Shown: positions 26,184 to 35,600, counted from the stretch's first letter. The stretch: 64,000 nt of DNA from Lacrimispora indolis DSM 755 (GCF_000526995.1 NZ_AZUI01000001.1:5684001-5748000); one strand, 5' to 3'. Translations and numbers: made by a program. The notes: a model not told the origin generated them from the sequence alone.

Positions 26184-26840
26184 ATGAGTATGATTGATAT
26201 CAAAAAGTTCCTTGACCTAAGCGCCTTACAGAAAATCCAGGATCAATTTTACGAATCCACCGGCTTAGCGGCCGTTGTGGTGGATGCAGAAGGGAATTAC
26301 ATAACAAAGGGAAGTGGTTTTTCCGGTTCCTCCCATACAAACCCCACAGATTTTTCCACAGACATTATCATAAACGGGGAGAAGGCGGGAGCCATCATCG
26401 GCGGGCTTCCAAAGGAGTCTAAGAAAGACTCCTGTGGTGAGGAGTTTCAGACGGACCCAGTACAGTCCGAACGCATGATCCGGGCTTCTGCGCAAATGCT
26501 GGGGAACGTTATAAACCAGCTGGCTAATCTGGAATATATAAAAACCATTACCCAGAAAAGAAATGATATTTTTGATTCGGAGATAAGCAAAATTCAGAAT
26601 TCCTTAAGTGAGGTAACAAACAAGACTCACGATCTCCAGAAAGTCGCTTCCATGGAAAGCATTCTGTCCATCAATGCCTCCATCGAAGCCGCCAGGGCAG
26701 GGGAAGCAGGGGTGGGCTTTGCCGTGGTAGCCAGAGAATTCGGAGATATTTCAAAGAATTCAGGATCCGTCTATCAAAGGATCCATGAACTTGTTAAAGA
26801 AATAGAAGATGCCGTAAGGAATTTAACGGAAATCAACTAA
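26184..26840 (+). CDS. Soluble PocR-like / chemoreceptor mini-protein
   Basis: A 218-aa protein with no membrane segment. Residues 5-75 resemble the start and end of a PocR sensory domain (FLDLSALQKIQDQFYESTGLAAVVVDAEGN split here at DQF), but the Cys-containing central part usual in PocR is missing. Residues 130-200 are a shortened chemoreceptor signalling hairpin with [18 protein letters not shown] and GFAVVAREFGDISK. It is far shorter than a normal receptor, so it may bind CheA/CheW poorly or act as a diguanylate-type adaptor; this is speculation. It has its own terminator. Confidence 0.75.
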   Translation: MSMIDIKKFLDLSALQKIQDQFYESTGLAAVVVDAEGNYITKGSGFSGSSHTNPTDFSTDIIINGEKAGAIIGGLPKESKKDSCGEEFQTDPVQSERMIRASAQMLGNVINQLANLEYIKTITQKRNDIFDSEISKIQNSLSEVTNKTHDLQKVASMESILSINASIEAARAGEAGVGFAVVAREFGDISKNSGSVYQRIHELVKEIEDAVRNLTEIN

Positions 26841-26842
26841 AA

Positions 26843-26883
26843 AAAGTGAGGAAAGCCTGCTGCAAAGCTCTTTCCTCACTTTT
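26843..26883 (+). terminator. Bidirectional terminator, mini-receptor / yebC
   Basis: AAAGTGAGGAAAG pairs with CTTTCCTCACTTT (13 bp) between convergent genes, with A-rich and T-rich flanks. Confidence 0.85.
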
Positions 26884-26892
26884 ATCGTCTAT

Positions 26893-27621
26893 TTATTCAT
26901 CCCAGTTATGATAAGTGGCCTGTACGTCGTCCTCCACATCAAGAAGATCCATAATCCGGTTCATCTTTTTGATGGAATCCTCATCCGTCAGTTCCACCCA
27001 TGTCTGGGGGATCATGGTGATGCCTGCTTCCACCATGGGAATGCCTGCTGCTTCCAGTGCCTCACGCACTCCGCTGAATTCCTCAGGTCCGGTAATTACC
27101 TCAAAGCTGTCCTCTTCCTCAGAAAAATCTTCTGCGCCCGCCTCCAGAGAAATCATCATCAGCTCATCAGGATCCATCTCACATTCTTCTTTATCAATGA
27201 TGATCTGGCCTTTTTTATCAAACATAAAGGACACACAGCCGGGAGTTCCCACATTGCCGCCGCCTTTGGTAAATGCGTTTCTTACGTTTGCTGCAGTCCG
27301 GTTCTTGTTGTCTGTCAGCGTGTCTACGATGATTGCAACCCCATTAGGGCCGTATCCTTCGTATGTAATGGTTTCATAATTGACGGAGCCTGCATCGCCG
27401 GCTGCTTTTTTAATGCCGCGGTCAATGGTATCGTTGGGCATATTGTTGGCCTTTGCCTTTGCGATAATATCGCGGAGCCTACTGTTGTTTGCAGGATCTG
27501 GTCCGCCTTCTTTCACCGCTACCGCCAATTCTCTTCCGATGATAGTGAAAACCTTGCCTTTTGCAGCATCGTTTCTTTCTTTTTTGTGTTTAATATTTGC
27601 GAACTTTGAATGTCCTGACAT
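26893..27621 (-). CDS. YebC/PmpR family protein
   Basis: A 242-aa member of the YebC family, known as transcription regulators in some bacteria and, for one branch, as factors relieving ribosome stalling at prolines. The conserved N terminus [15 protein letters not shown] fixes the start, about 12 bases after AAAGGAG. Other signatures are [29 protein letters not shown], and the acidic C-terminal part. Which branch it belongs to was not determined. Confidence 0.94.
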   Translation of the reverse strand: MSGHSKFANIKHKKERNDAAKGKVFTIIGRELAVAVKEGGPDPANNSRLRDIIAKAKANNMPNDTIDRGIKKAAGDAGSVNYETITYEGYGPNGVAIIVDTLTDNKNRTAANVRNAFTKGGGNVGTPGCVSFMFDKKGQIIIDKEECEMDPDELMMISLEAGAEDFSEEEDSFEVITGPEEFSGVREALEAAGIPMVEAGITMIPQTWVELTDEDSIKKMNRIMDLLDVEDDVQATYHNWDE

Positions 27622-27716
27622 TGTTTCCAACACTCCTTTTCTTTCTCTACTTCGTCCATATGATCTTTAAAAATCAACATCTTTCCTATTTTAGCACTAT
27701 TTTTTTCATCTTGCAA

Positions 27717-27777
27717 GAAAAAATAATACACAGCCGCCGATTCTCCCTTTATTTGACAGGGAGCGCAGGCAGCTGTG
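27717..27777 (-). terminator. Terminator of the CNNM/CorC-type gene
   Basis: CACAGCTGCC...AGGGAG type hairpin: CACAGCTGCC pairs with GGCGGCTGTG, and CTCCCT with AGGGAG inside it. The minus strand continues with TATTATTTTTT. Confidence 0.8.
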
Positions 27778-27783
27778 CTGATT

Positions 27784-29190
27784 TTACACTTTTTCTACTA
27801 AGGATTCCTCATTGGCCTCCATTTTCCTAAGCTCCGGATCTTCCTCCTGCTTCTCTTCCGGTTCTTCCTTCCAGACCCGGATGGTGTGAATGATCTTATT
27901 CTCCACACGAAGGATTTTGAAACGGTATCCCAGAATGGACACCTCCGTTTCCTCCCCTTCCTGGGGAATCCGGTCCAGCCTTGAAATCAATAAACCATTG
28001 ACCGTATCATAGGAGTCATAATCCTCCTCATCAAACTCAATGTTTAAGGTCTTTTCCACTTCTTCCAGGGGGGTCATGCCGCTTACCACATAGGAGCCAT
28101 CCTCAGAAGGGACAATGTATTCTTCATCCACATCATATTCATCCATGATATTGCCCACGATTTCTTCCAAAATATCTTCCATCGTCACAATGCCCGCCGT
28201 CTGGCCGTATTCATCTACCACGATCACCATATGAATCTTTCTGGATTGCATTTCCTTAAACAGGGTATCAATGTTCCTGGTTTCCGGAATGAAATGAGCC
28301 TCTCTTAACAACCCTTCGATTTCACACAGCTGGCGGGATGCATTCCGTTTATTTTCCACAGCAATCAAAGCATCCTTCATATGAAGGATCCCAATAATGT
28401 CATCTACATCCTTTTTAAAAACCGGGTAGCGGGAATTAAATCCCTCTTTCAGTATAAAATTCACTGCCTCCCGGAGAGTGATCTCTCCGTCCAAAGCCAC
28501 CAGGTTCTTCCGGTGAGTCATAATATCTCCGGCTTCCTTATCATTCAACTCAAAGATATTTGTGATCATCTCCGCTTCCCTGGCCTCTAAAACGCCCTGT
28601 TCATGGCCTTCGTTCACCATGGACATGATGTCCTCTTCTGTAACGTTCTCATTATCTGATGCCATATCGATTCCCATAAGCTTTAAAACGAAGTATGCCA
28701 CCATATTTGCCAGCCAGGTAAATGGGAGGAGGGGAATCATGATGAGGGATACTGCAGGCAGCATCCGATAGCCCCATTTTTCAGGATTTTCCGCCGCACA
28801 TCGTTTTGGAATAATGATGCCAAAACTGATCAAAAGCACAATCAGCAGCGCGGAAACCAGCAGAAGACTGATTAAGGATACCCACTGGCTGGGATAAACC
28901 CTGCCTCTGGAGAGAACCGTCTCCAGCCTTGCTCCCAGCTGTTCCAAAACAAAAGCTCCTGTTACCATGCCTATTAAATTAGTGGTGATCTGGATAGTAT
29001 TTACAAACCTGGTAGGCCTGTTTACAATATGTAACAGCTGACCGGCTTTTTTACTACCCTCCTCCATCTGATGCTCCAGTTCGCTTGTATTCACGTTTTG
29101 GATCGCCGCTCCAAACCCATAGAATATTGCGTCCAGCACGATAAAAGCAATAAAAATAATCACGCGTAAAAGCGGATTGCCATCGTCCAT
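27784..29190 (-). CDS. CNNM/CorC-type transporter (hemolysin family)
   Basis: A 468-aa membrane protein. It has an N-terminal DUF21/CNNM transmembrane domain (about residues 1-190), two CBS domains (about 205-330, with MTHRKNLVALDGEITLRE and IVVDEYGQTAGIVTMEDILEE), and a C-terminal CorC_HlyC domain (about 350-440). Relatives move or sense Mg2+; the 'hemolysin' label is historical. It sits between mazF and yebC, an order common in clostridia. Confidence 0.92.
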   Translation of the reverse strand: MDDGNPLLRVIIFIAFIVLDAIFYGFGAAIQNVNTSELEHQMEEGSKKAGQLLHIVNRPTRFVNTIQITTNLIGMVTGAFVLEQLGARLETVLSRGRVYPSQWVSLISLLLVSALLIVLLISFGIIIPKRCAAENPEKWGYRMLPAVSLIMIPLLPFTWLANMVAYFVLKLMGIDMASDNENVTEEDIMSMVNEGHEQGVLEAREAEMITNIFELNDKEAGDIMTHRKNLVALDGEITLREAVNFILKEGFNSRYPVFKKDVDDIIGILHMKDALIAVENKRNASRQLCEIEGLLREAHFIPETRNIDTLFKEMQSRKIHMVIVVDEYGQTAGIVTMEDILEEIVGNIMDEYDVDEEYIVPSEDGSYVVSGMTPLEEVEKTLNIEFDEEDYDSYDTVNGLLISRLDRIPQEGEETEVSILGYRFKILRVENKIIHTIRVWKEEPEEKQEEDPELRKMEANEESLVEKV

Positions 29191-29298
29191 TCTAAAAATC
29201 TACTCCTTTTGTCCATTATCATTCGTATTTTTTTCTCGTAACTATTTAGAAATATACCATCTTCTCAGTAATCCGTCAAGAAAGTTCGATTTGGTGAA

Positions 29299-29646
29299 CT
29301 ATGTATCCAGTTCCAGGCTCACCCTTAATGCACAGTCCACTTCCTGTTGAAGCTCGTCATCAATATGACAGATCTTTTCCTTCAGCCTCTGCTTATCAAT
29401 GGTGCGAAGCTGCTCTAAAAGAATCACCGAATCCTTGATCATATCGCATTTTTTTGTATCCAGCTCCACATGGGTAGGAAGCTTTGCCTTGTTCATTCTT
29501 GAGGTAATTGCCGCACAGATTACGGTAGGGCTGTGCTTATTACCTATATCGTTTTGTATAATAAGAACCGGACGGATACCACCCTGTTCAGAGCCTACCA
29601 CCGGCCTTAGATCGGCATAATAAATGTCTCCACGTCTGATTATCAC
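29299..29646 (-). CDS. mazF: MazF/NdoA-type endoribonuclease toxin
   Basis: A 115-aa PemK/MazF ribonuclease that cuts single-stranded mRNA. The family core is [17 protein letters not shown], then [15 protein letters not shown] and the [11 protein letters not shown] segment that carries the conserved Thr. The start is GTG behind GGAG; an in-frame TTG 18 bases upstream is less likely. It lies downstream of alr, as ndoA does in Bacillus, but the 204-base gap in front has no intact antitoxin ORF. It is therefore either unpaired, controlled from elsewhere, or paired with a degraded gene. Confidence 0.92.
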   Translation of the reverse strand: MIIRRGDIYYADLRPVVGSEQGGIRPVLIIQNDIGNKHSPTVICAAITSRMNKAKLPTHVELDTKKCDMIKDSVILLEQLRTIDKQRLKEKICHIDDELQQEVDCALRVSLELDT

Positions 29647-29850
29647 ACTCTCACACTCCGTCAATTATTTAGGAAGCTCGATTCGCCTTAAAGCTCACCG
29701 AACGGCTGATTTGCTGAATTTTGGCTGTACAACCCTTGCTTCAATTAACAAATCACGCCTAAGTCTAGTATTGACCTTCTTTGACTCGTGTATTCACTTA
29801 AGTTTTTCCGCCGCATACCTTATCATATGTTTTGGACATGGAGTTTGTTA

Positions 29851-31038
29851 TCAGACCCTGCAAAACCCTTCATAAGAATCATTGAAATAATCTTTCGTGC
29901 CAATGACCCGGCCCTTTTCTATGTAAATGCGGGGCACCCGCTTGCCGATATCGCAGACGATCTCATAGTGGAAGCCGCCGCCTACCCTGGCCAGCTCTTC
30001 TACCGTAATCTCTTCATTTCCCTGCCTGCCGATTAAAACCACCTCATCCTCTTCCTCTGCTCCATGAATTCCGGTCACATCCACCATAAACTGATCCATA
30101 CAGACCCTCCCCAGGATCTTAGCCCGCTGTCCCCTGATAAGCACTTCCCCTTTTCCGGAAAGGTTTCTTGGATAGCCGTCACCGTATCCAACGGGAATAG
30201 TAGCGACCGTCATTTCCCGGTCAGCAGTAAAGGTTCCTCCATAGCTTACGGAAGTTCCCGGCTCAATGGTTTTCACATAGGAGATAAAGCTTTTTAATTC
30301 CATAGCAGGCTCCAGCTTTACCGTGTTCCTGTCAACTTCCTCCGAGGGATAAATGCCGTAAAGGGATATTCCTGCCCGTACCGCATGAAAGTTGGCCTTC
30401 TGCACATCCAGGATCCCGGCGCTGTTGGAGCAGTGAAGGATAGGAATGGTGATCCCTCTCTCAGTGAGCATTGTCACGAACTTTTCGTACTTTTCAATCT
30501 GTTTATCTGTGGCTTCCTTATTCCTTTCATCCGCCTTTGCGAAATGAGTGAACAGCCCTTCCACTGCAATTCCCGGAAGGCTGCAGATTTTTGCAGCCTC
30601 ATCCGCCGCTGCCTCTGTTACCGGATATCCGATCCGGCTCATGCCCGTATCCACTACCAGATGGACGACTGCTTTTTTTCCTTCCTTTTCTGCCAGACAG
30701 GAAAGGCGTTCCGCCCGTTTCAGCTGAAATACCGCAGAGCTGATTTCATTTTCCACCAAAAGGCCGTATCCATCCAAGGGCACTACGCCCAGGACCAGAA
30801 TGGGCTTTTTGATCCCGTGTTTTCTTAAGATCACGCCTTCCTCCACGGTCGCCACCGCATATCCCCACACATAAGGATCTATGGCCCAGGCTATGGGAAC
30901 CGCTCCGTGGCCGTATCCGTCGGATTTCACAACACCGATCATCCTGGTCCCTTCCTTTAAATTTGCCTTCATGGCTTCCATGTTGTGCCCAATGGCATCC
31001 AAATCCACTGTCTCATAAACTCTGCTGTATAATTTCAT
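29851..31038 (-). CDS. alr: Alanine racemase
   Basis: A 395-aa PLP enzyme that makes D-alanine for peptidoglycan. The PLP lysine is in MIGVVKSDGYGHGAVP near residue 40, the catalytic Tyr in GISLYGIYPS, and the C-terminal domain shows TIPVGYGDGYPRNLSG and GRVCMDQFMVDVT. The start follows GAGGTAACAGAG, 7 bases after the nnrD stop, so both are likely on one transcript with mazF. Confidence 0.96.
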   Translation of the reverse strand: MKLYSRVYETVDLDAIGHNMEAMKANLKEGTRMIGVVKSDGYGHGAVPIAWAIDPYVWGYAVATVEEGVILRKHGIKKPILVLGVVPLDGYGLLVENEISSAVFQLKRAERLSCLAEKEGKKAVVHLVVDTGMSRIGYPVTEAAADEAAKICSLPGIAVEGLFTHFAKADERNKEATDKQIEKYEKFVTMLTERGITIPILHCSNSAGILDVQKANFHAVRAGISLYGIYPSEEVDRNTVKLEPAMELKSFISYVKTIEPGTSVSYGGTFTADREMTVATIPVGYGDGYPRNLSGKGEVLIRGQRAKILGRVCMDQFMVDVTGIHGAEEEDEVVLIGRQGNEEITVEELARVGGGFHYEIVCDIGKRVPRIYIEKGRVIGTKDYFNDSYEGFCRV

Positions 31039-31045
31039 CTCTCTG

Positions 31046-32569
31046 TTACCTCGTTTGTCCCTGCCATATTGAATGTATCTCTTCTGCCAGCTCCCTGGCA
31101 AGAAGACTGTGATCTCCCTGTTTCTCTCTTACCATGTCTCCTGTACGGCCATGAAGCCATATGCCAAAAGCCGCTGCATCCGACTCTTCTAAGCCAAGGG
31201 CCAGAAGCCCGGCTATAATCCCTGTCAGCACATCTCCTGAACCGGCTTTTGCCATGGCGCTGTTGCCGCTTCCATTGATATAGGTCCTCTGATCCTTTAA
31301 CGCTCCAATGGTCGCCGCATCCTTCAGCACACAGGTGATGCCGAACCGGTCCGCATATTCCCTGGCAGTTGCCACCAAGTTTTTCCTTATGGTTCCCACA
31401 GAACTGCCGGTTAGCCTTGCCATCTCTCCTAAGTGAGGCGTCACAATGATGTTTTCCGTGAAATAGCTGGTTAGTTCCGGGTTTGAAGCGATGGCTCCCA
31501 GGCCATCTGCATCCAGAATAATGGGAACATATGCATTTGCAAGGACTTCCTCCACCAAATTCCTCACATAGACTTCCTGCCCAAGCCCAGGCCCCAGAAC
31601 AATTGCGGTGGCCCACTCACACTGCTTTACCAGCAGCTCTTTAAATCCTGCCGTACATGCCTCTGCCTCTTTTGCGTCGTAGGTGGTGATGATGGCTTCC
31701 GGAAGCCCTGTCTGGAGGATGGTCCTGTTTTCCTCTACAGTAAAAATCTTCACCAGCCCTGCCCCTGTCCGGTAAGCGGCAAGGGCGCTTAAATAAGCGG
31801 CTCCGCTCATGTTTTTCGATCCAGCCACAACAAGGACCTTTCCAAAGGTCCCTTTATTGGAATAAGCCGGGCGTTTAGGGAGCTGTTCCTCATCCCCTGG
31901 ATCCAGAGTAAAAAATTCCGGTTTAAGGCGTTCCAGGCTTTTGCCCGGAAAACCGATGTCAGCCACAAGAACCTTTCCGCCGTATTCTTTTCCGGGATAC
32001 AGCATGGTCCCCAGCTTTTCATAGCCAAAGGTGACGGTCACATCCGCCTTTAAGGCAATGCCCATGACCTGTCCCGTATCGGAATGAATGCCTGAGGGAA
32101 TATCCACTGCCACCGTAAATTCCGGCCTGTAGAAAAAAACTGCCTCAATGATTTCCCGGTATTTACCAAGGATCTCCCGGTCCAGCCCCACGCCAAAAAG
32201 CGCGTCAATGAGAATATGGATGGAGCCGGGTTTAAAATCAGGGAATTCCACCAGATGGACGCCCGTATGCTCTGCAATGGAAACCTGAGTAAGATATTCA
32301 CCGCTTCCCTTTTCCCTTCCTCCTGCAAGCAAGGCTGACACTGCATATCCTTTTAAATGCAGCATTCTGGCAGCTGCGACTCCGTCCGCCCCGTTATTGC
32401 CGTTTCCGCATAAGACCCATATCCGGTCCGTCTTTTTCCCGTATTTTACTACTTCTTCTGTAACCGCCAGGGCTGCCCGTTCCATAAGCACCAGAGAGGG
32501 GATCCCCACCTTCTCTATGGTATAGCGGTCCACCTCCTTCATCTGTCCTCCTGTTACCAGATATCTCAT
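31046..32569 (-). CDS. nnrD: Bifunctional NAD(P)HX epimerase/dehydratase
   Basis: A 507-aa repair enzyme for hydrated NAD(P)H. The N-terminal YjeF_N epimerase domain (about 1-210) shows LCGNGNNGADGVAAARML and VDIPSGIHSDTG. The C-terminal ribokinase-like dehydratase (about 225-500) shows VVAGSKNMSGAAYLSA, ITPHLGEM-like VTPHLGEMARL and NGSGNSAMAKAGSGDVLTG. It is often labelled nnr or yjeF. The start is preceded by GGCGGGAGAAAT and, just upstream, a copy of the GGTATACC-type repeat. Confidence 0.95.
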   Translation of the reverse strand: MRYLVTGGQMKEVDRYTIEKVGIPSLVLMERAALAVTEEVVKYGKKTDRIWVLCGNGNNGADGVAAARMLHLKGYAVSALLAGGREKGSGEYLTQVSIAEHTGVHLVEFPDFKPGSIHILIDALFGVGLDREILGKYREIIEAVFFYRPEFTVAVDIPSGIHSDTGQVMGIALKADVTVTFGYEKLGTMLYPGKEYGGKVLVADIGFPGKSLERLKPEFFTLDPGDEEQLPKRPAYSNKGTFGKVLVVAGSKNMSGAAYLSALAAYRTGAGLVKIFTVEENRTILQTGLPEAIITTYDAKEAEACTAGFKELLVKQCEWATAIVLGPGLGQEVYVRNLVEEVLANAYVPIILDADGLGAIASNPELTSYFTENIIVTPHLGEMARLTGSSVGTIRKNLVATAREYADRFGITCVLKDAATIGALKDQRTYINGSGNSAMAKAGSGDVLTGIIAGLLALGLEESDAAAFGIWLHGRTGDMVREKQGDHSLLARELAEEIHSIWQGQTR

Positions 32570-32579
32570 ATTTCTCCCG

Positions 32580-32664
32580 CCTTTCCTTATTATAGCCCAT
32601 GCTTTCTGGGCAGGGTCCACCCCGCTCCATCGGGTGTAAAGGTATACCCGTAGGGTGTTTCCTT
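32580..32664 (-). repeat. RBS-proximal repeat before nnrD, long form
   Basis: Minus strand: GGAAACACCCTACGGGTATA, CCTTTACACCC, an inserted GGAGCGGGGTGGACC segment, then GCCCAGAAAGCATGGGC close to the ATG. The inserted GC-rich hairpin makes it longer than the dapB copies and like the purF copy. Confidence 0.8.
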
Positions 32665-32675
32665 AAACCTTGTCA

Positions 32676-32722
32676 TAGAAAAACTACCGGCAGCGAAAAG
32701 TCTCCCCTTCACCTGCCGGCAG
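32676..32722 (-). terminator. Terminator of rex
   Basis: CTGCCGGCAG pairs with CTGCCGGTAG (one wobble pair) and is followed by TTTTTC on the minus strand. Confidence 0.7.
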
Positions 32723-32727
32723 GCATG

Positions 32728-33402
32728 TTACCCCTTTTTTTCAGCTTGCTTGTTTTTTTCTTCCTCGTTCTGATCCTGCATGTTACAGACCCGGTAAGAC
32801 AGCCGCATCAGGCTTTCCGATAAGTGGACATTTTCCACCACCACATCATCGGGCACGCTAAGATCCGTATGAGCAAAATTCCAGATCGCCTTGATCCCTG
32901 CCTTTACAAGGCGGTCCGCAATCTCCGGTGCCTTTGTCTTTGGAATGGTCAGAGCAGCAATCTGAACATCATTGTCCTTTACAAACTGCTCCAGATCATC
33001 TACGCTGCGGATCTCAATTCCACGGACCACAAGGCCGATCAGCCGTGGATTGATATCAAACATTCCTTTAATGAGGAAGCCACGTTTTTCAAAATTTGCA
33101 TAATTGGCAATTGCCTGACCTAAATTTCCAGCGCCTATGATAACGATATTATGCTGCCTGTCAATTCCCAGTATCTTCCCGATCTCTGCATATAAATATT
33201 TTACATTATAGCCATAACCCTGCTGGCCGAACCCGCCGAAATTATTCAAATCCTGGCGGATTTGGGAAGCGGTCACTTTCATTCTGTTGCTTAACTCATT
33301 GGAGGAAATACGTTCCACTCCATCTTCCATTAACTCGCCCAGATACCGGTAATATCTCGGAAGCCTGGTAATCACTGCTTTGGAAATTTCTCTCTCTGAC
33401 AC
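32728..33402 (-). CDS. rex: Redox-sensing repressor Rex
   Basis: A 224-aa repressor that senses the NADH/NAD+ ratio and controls fermentation genes. The N-terminal winged helix includes RLPRYYRYLGELMEDGVERI and ASQIRQDLNNFGGFGQQGYG, and the Rossmann domain shows IVIIGAGNLGQAIANY. A domain-swapped C-terminal helix follows. It is transcribed divergently from the ABC-F gene. No clear TTGTTAA-type Rex site was seen in the shared upstream region. Confidence 0.95.
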   Translation of the reverse strand: MSEREISKAVITRLPRYYRYLGELMEDGVERISSNELSNRMKVTASQIRQDLNNFGGFGQQGYGYNVKYLYAEIGKILGIDRQHNIVIIGAGNLGQAIANYANFEKRGFLIKGMFDINPRLIGLVVRGIEIRSVDDLEQFVKDNDVQIAALTIPKTKAPEIADRLVKAGIKAIWNFAHTDLSVPDDVVVENVHLSESLMRLSYRVCNMQDQNEEEKNKQAEKKG

Positions 33403-33489
33403 TTCTTCACCTTCTTTAACTTATAATTAAACTAAGATCATTATAACTGCATGACAAAATAATGTCAAACGGGTTTTGTGATTGTATCC

Positions 33490-33518
33490 TTGAAAAAAGC
33501 AAGGACCTATATTATACT
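33490..33518 (+). promoter_or_regulatory. Promoter of the ABC-F gene
   Basis: TTGAAA (33490-33495), a 17-base spacer and TATACT (33513-33518). It lies inside the open frame that extends upstream of the gene, which argues for the start at 33630 and a leader of about 105 bases. Confidence 0.7.
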
Positions 33519-33549
33519 AGTTCTGTTGCCTTACATTTATACAGGGAGA

Positions 33550-33624
33550 GAACGCCTTTCGGTATACCTTTGTACCCTTCGGGTATACCTTTATGCCCTG
33601 AAAAACAGGCAGGAAAGAGGAAAC
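33550..33624 (+). repeat. RBS-proximal repeat before the ABC-F gene
   Basis: Plus strand shows two tandem GGTATACCTTTRTRCCC units (around 33560 and 33580), then CTGAAAAACAGGCAGGAAAG and AGGAAAC ahead of the ATG. It is in the same orientation as the gene and provides its ribosome site. Confidence 0.8.
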
Positions 33625-33629
33625 GAGAC

Positions 33630-35546
33630 ATGATTTTGTCATGCAGTAATATAAGCAAAGCATTTGGAAGCAATGAGGTGATCAAGCACGCTTCCTTTCA
33701 TATAGAAGACCATGAAAAAGCGGCAATTGTCGGGATCAACGGCGCCGGAAAATCCACTCTTTTAAAGATCATCATCGGAGAGCTTCCCGCAGATGAAGGA
33801 GATGTGGTGGTTTCCAAGGGAAAATCCATCGGTTATTTGGCGCAGCACCAGGACCTGTCCGGAGAGCGGACCGTTTATGAGGAGGTTCTGGAAACCAAAC
33901 GGCCTATTATGGATATGGAGGCGCGGATCCGCCGGCTTGAGGTAGATATGAAGCATGCAGCCGGAGATGAGCTTGAGTCCATGCTCGCCGCCTACAGCCG
34001 GTTAAACCATGAATTTGAGCTGTTAAACGGCTATGCCTATGAAAGTGAAGTAACAGGAGTGTTAAAAGGCCTGGGATTTACGGAAGAGGAATTTCATAAA
34101 CCTGTCACAGCACTATCCGGGGGCCAGAAGACTCGGGTGTCCTTGGGCCGCCTTCTCCTCACCAAACCGGATATTATCCTCCTGGACGAGCCAACCAACC
34201 ACCTGGATATGGAGTCCATTGCCTGGCTGGAAGGATATCTGCTCAATTATGACGGCAGCGTTATCATCGTTGCCCATGACCGTTATTTTCTGAACCGGGT
34301 GGTCACAAAGATCATTGAACTGGATAACGGCCTTATGACCGTATATCAGGGAAATTACACCGATTACAGCGGAAAGCGGGCTATGATACGGGAAGCCCAG
34401 ATGAAAGCATATATAAACCAGCAGCAGGAAATCAGGCATCAGGAAGAGGTCATTGCCAAATTAAAGTCCTTTAACAGGGAAAAATCCATCCGGAGGGCGG
34501 AAAGCCGGGAAAAGATGCTGGATAAAATTGAAATGCTGGAAAAACCATCGGAAATAAACGATGAAATGCGGATCCGACTGGAGCCCAATATCATCAGTGG
34601 GAACGATGTTCTCACCGTCCGTGGGCTGAAAAAAGCATTTGAACAGAACCTGCTTTTTGATGACATTAATTTTGAGGTAAAACGCGGGGAACGGATAGCT
34701 ATCATTGGTGGCAACGGAACCGGAAAGACCACCATACTAAAAATATTGAACGGTATTTTAGAACCGGATGAAGGAGAAATCGCCTTAGGCTCCAAGGTAC
34801 ATATCGGCTATTATGACCAGGAGCACCAGGTGCTTCACATGGAAAAAACACTGTTTGACGAATTGCAGGATACGTATCCTTCCATGAACAACACACAGAT
34901 CCGTAACATCCTGGCAGCCTTTCTATTCACCAGAGACGATGTATTTAAGCGGGTAAAGGATTTAAGCGGCGGGGAACGGGGCAGGGTATCCTTAGCAAAG
35001 CTGATGCTTTCCGAAGCCAACTTCCTCATTCTGGACGAACCAACCAACCATTTGGATATTACTTCAAAGGAAATTTTAGAGGATGCCCTGGTCAATTATA
35101 CCGGGACCATTCTGTACGTGTCCCATGACCGTTATTTCATCAACAAAACTGCTACCAGAATCCTGGATTTAACCAACCAGACCCTGGTCAATTATATCGG
35201 AAATTACGACTACTATCTGGAAAAGAAAGAGATCATGACGAATTTGTATGCTGCTCCTCCTTCTTCCGTAAAGGCCGTTTCCCAGGAAGAGACTTCCGAG
35301 ACAAAGCTGGACTGGAAAACGCAAAAGGAAGAACAGGCCCGCCTTCGCAAGCGCCAGAATGATCTAAAGAAAACAGAGGATGAAATCCACCAATTAGAAA
35401 CAAGGGATGGAGAAATCGATGAAGCTCTGGGAAAAGAAGAGATTTTTACCGATGTCTCAAAGCTGATGGAACTTAATAAAGAGAAAGAAACCATCAGGCT
35501 GCGGCTGGAAGAACTTTATGAGCTGTGGGAAGAGCTGGCGGAATAA
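33630..35546 (+). CDS. ABC-F family ATPase
   Basis: A 638-aa soluble protein with two ABC ATPase domains and no membrane part, the ABC-F type that acts on ribosomes. Domain 1 has GINGAGKST, LSGGQKTR and LLDEPTNHLD; domain 2 has GGNGTGKTT near residue 363, LSGGERGR and LDEPTNHLD. A linker of about 80 residues joins them and a charged coiled coil ends the protein (EEQARLRKRQNDLKKTEDE). Translation factor and antibiotic-protection roles both occur in the family; the sequence does not tell which applies. The start behind AGGAAAGAGGAAACGAGAC is preferred over a frame-open ATG 168 bases upstream that precedes the promoter. Confidence 0.93.
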   Translation: MILSCSNISKAFGSNEVIKHASFHIEDHEKAAIVGINGAGKSTLLKIIIGELPADEGDVVVSKGKSIGYLAQHQDLSGERTVYEEVLETKRPIMDMEARIRRLEVDMKHAAGDELESMLAAYSRLNHEFELLNGYAYESEVTGVLKGLGFTEEEFHKPVTALSGGQKTRVSLGRLLLTKPDIILLDEPTNHLDMESIAWLEGYLLNYDGSVIIVAHDRYFLNRVVTKIIELDNGLMTVYQGNYTDYSGKRAMIREAQMKAYINQQQEIRHQEEVIAKLKSFNREKSIRRAESREKMLDKIEMLEKPSEINDEMRIRLEPNIISGNDVLTVRGLKKAFEQNLLFDDINFEVKRGERIAIIGGNGTGKTTILKILNGILEPDEGEIALGSKVHIGYYDQEHQVLHMEKTLFDELQDTYPSMNNTQIRNILAAFLFTRDDVFKRVKDLSGGERGRVSLAKLMLSEANFLILDEPTNHLDITSKEILEDALVNYTGTILYVSHDRYFINKTATRILDLTNQTLVNYIGNYDYYLEKKEIMTNLYAAPPSSVKAVSQEETSETKLDWKTQKEEQARLRKRQNDLKKTEDEIHQLETRDGEIDEALGKEEIFTDVSKLMELNKEKETIRLRLEELYELWEELAE

Positions 35547-35552
35547 AGGGTC

Positions 35553-35592
35553 AAAAAATGGAAAGCTGTCTTGGGACAGCCTTCCATTTTTT
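35553..35592 (+). terminator. Terminator of the ABC-F gene
   Basis: AAAAAATGGAAAGCTGTC pairs with GACAGCCTTCCATTTTTT around a 4-base loop. It can serve the convergent choline-binding-repeat gene as well. Confidence 0.88.
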
Positions 35593-35600
35593 AATCTGCC

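Noticed and set aside
26908..27609. 233-codon plus-strand frame opposite yebC
   Set aside because: Shadow of the well-conserved yebC coding strand.
30960..31616. 193-codon minus-strand frame overlapping nnrD and alr
   Set aside because: It runs in another frame across the end of nnrD, is Gly/His/Arg-rich, and conflicts with two conserved proteins.
33462..33629. N-terminal extension of the ABC-F protein from an upstream ATG
   Set aside because: It crosses a good promoter and the repeat element, and ABC-F proteins begin near MILSCSNISKAFG.
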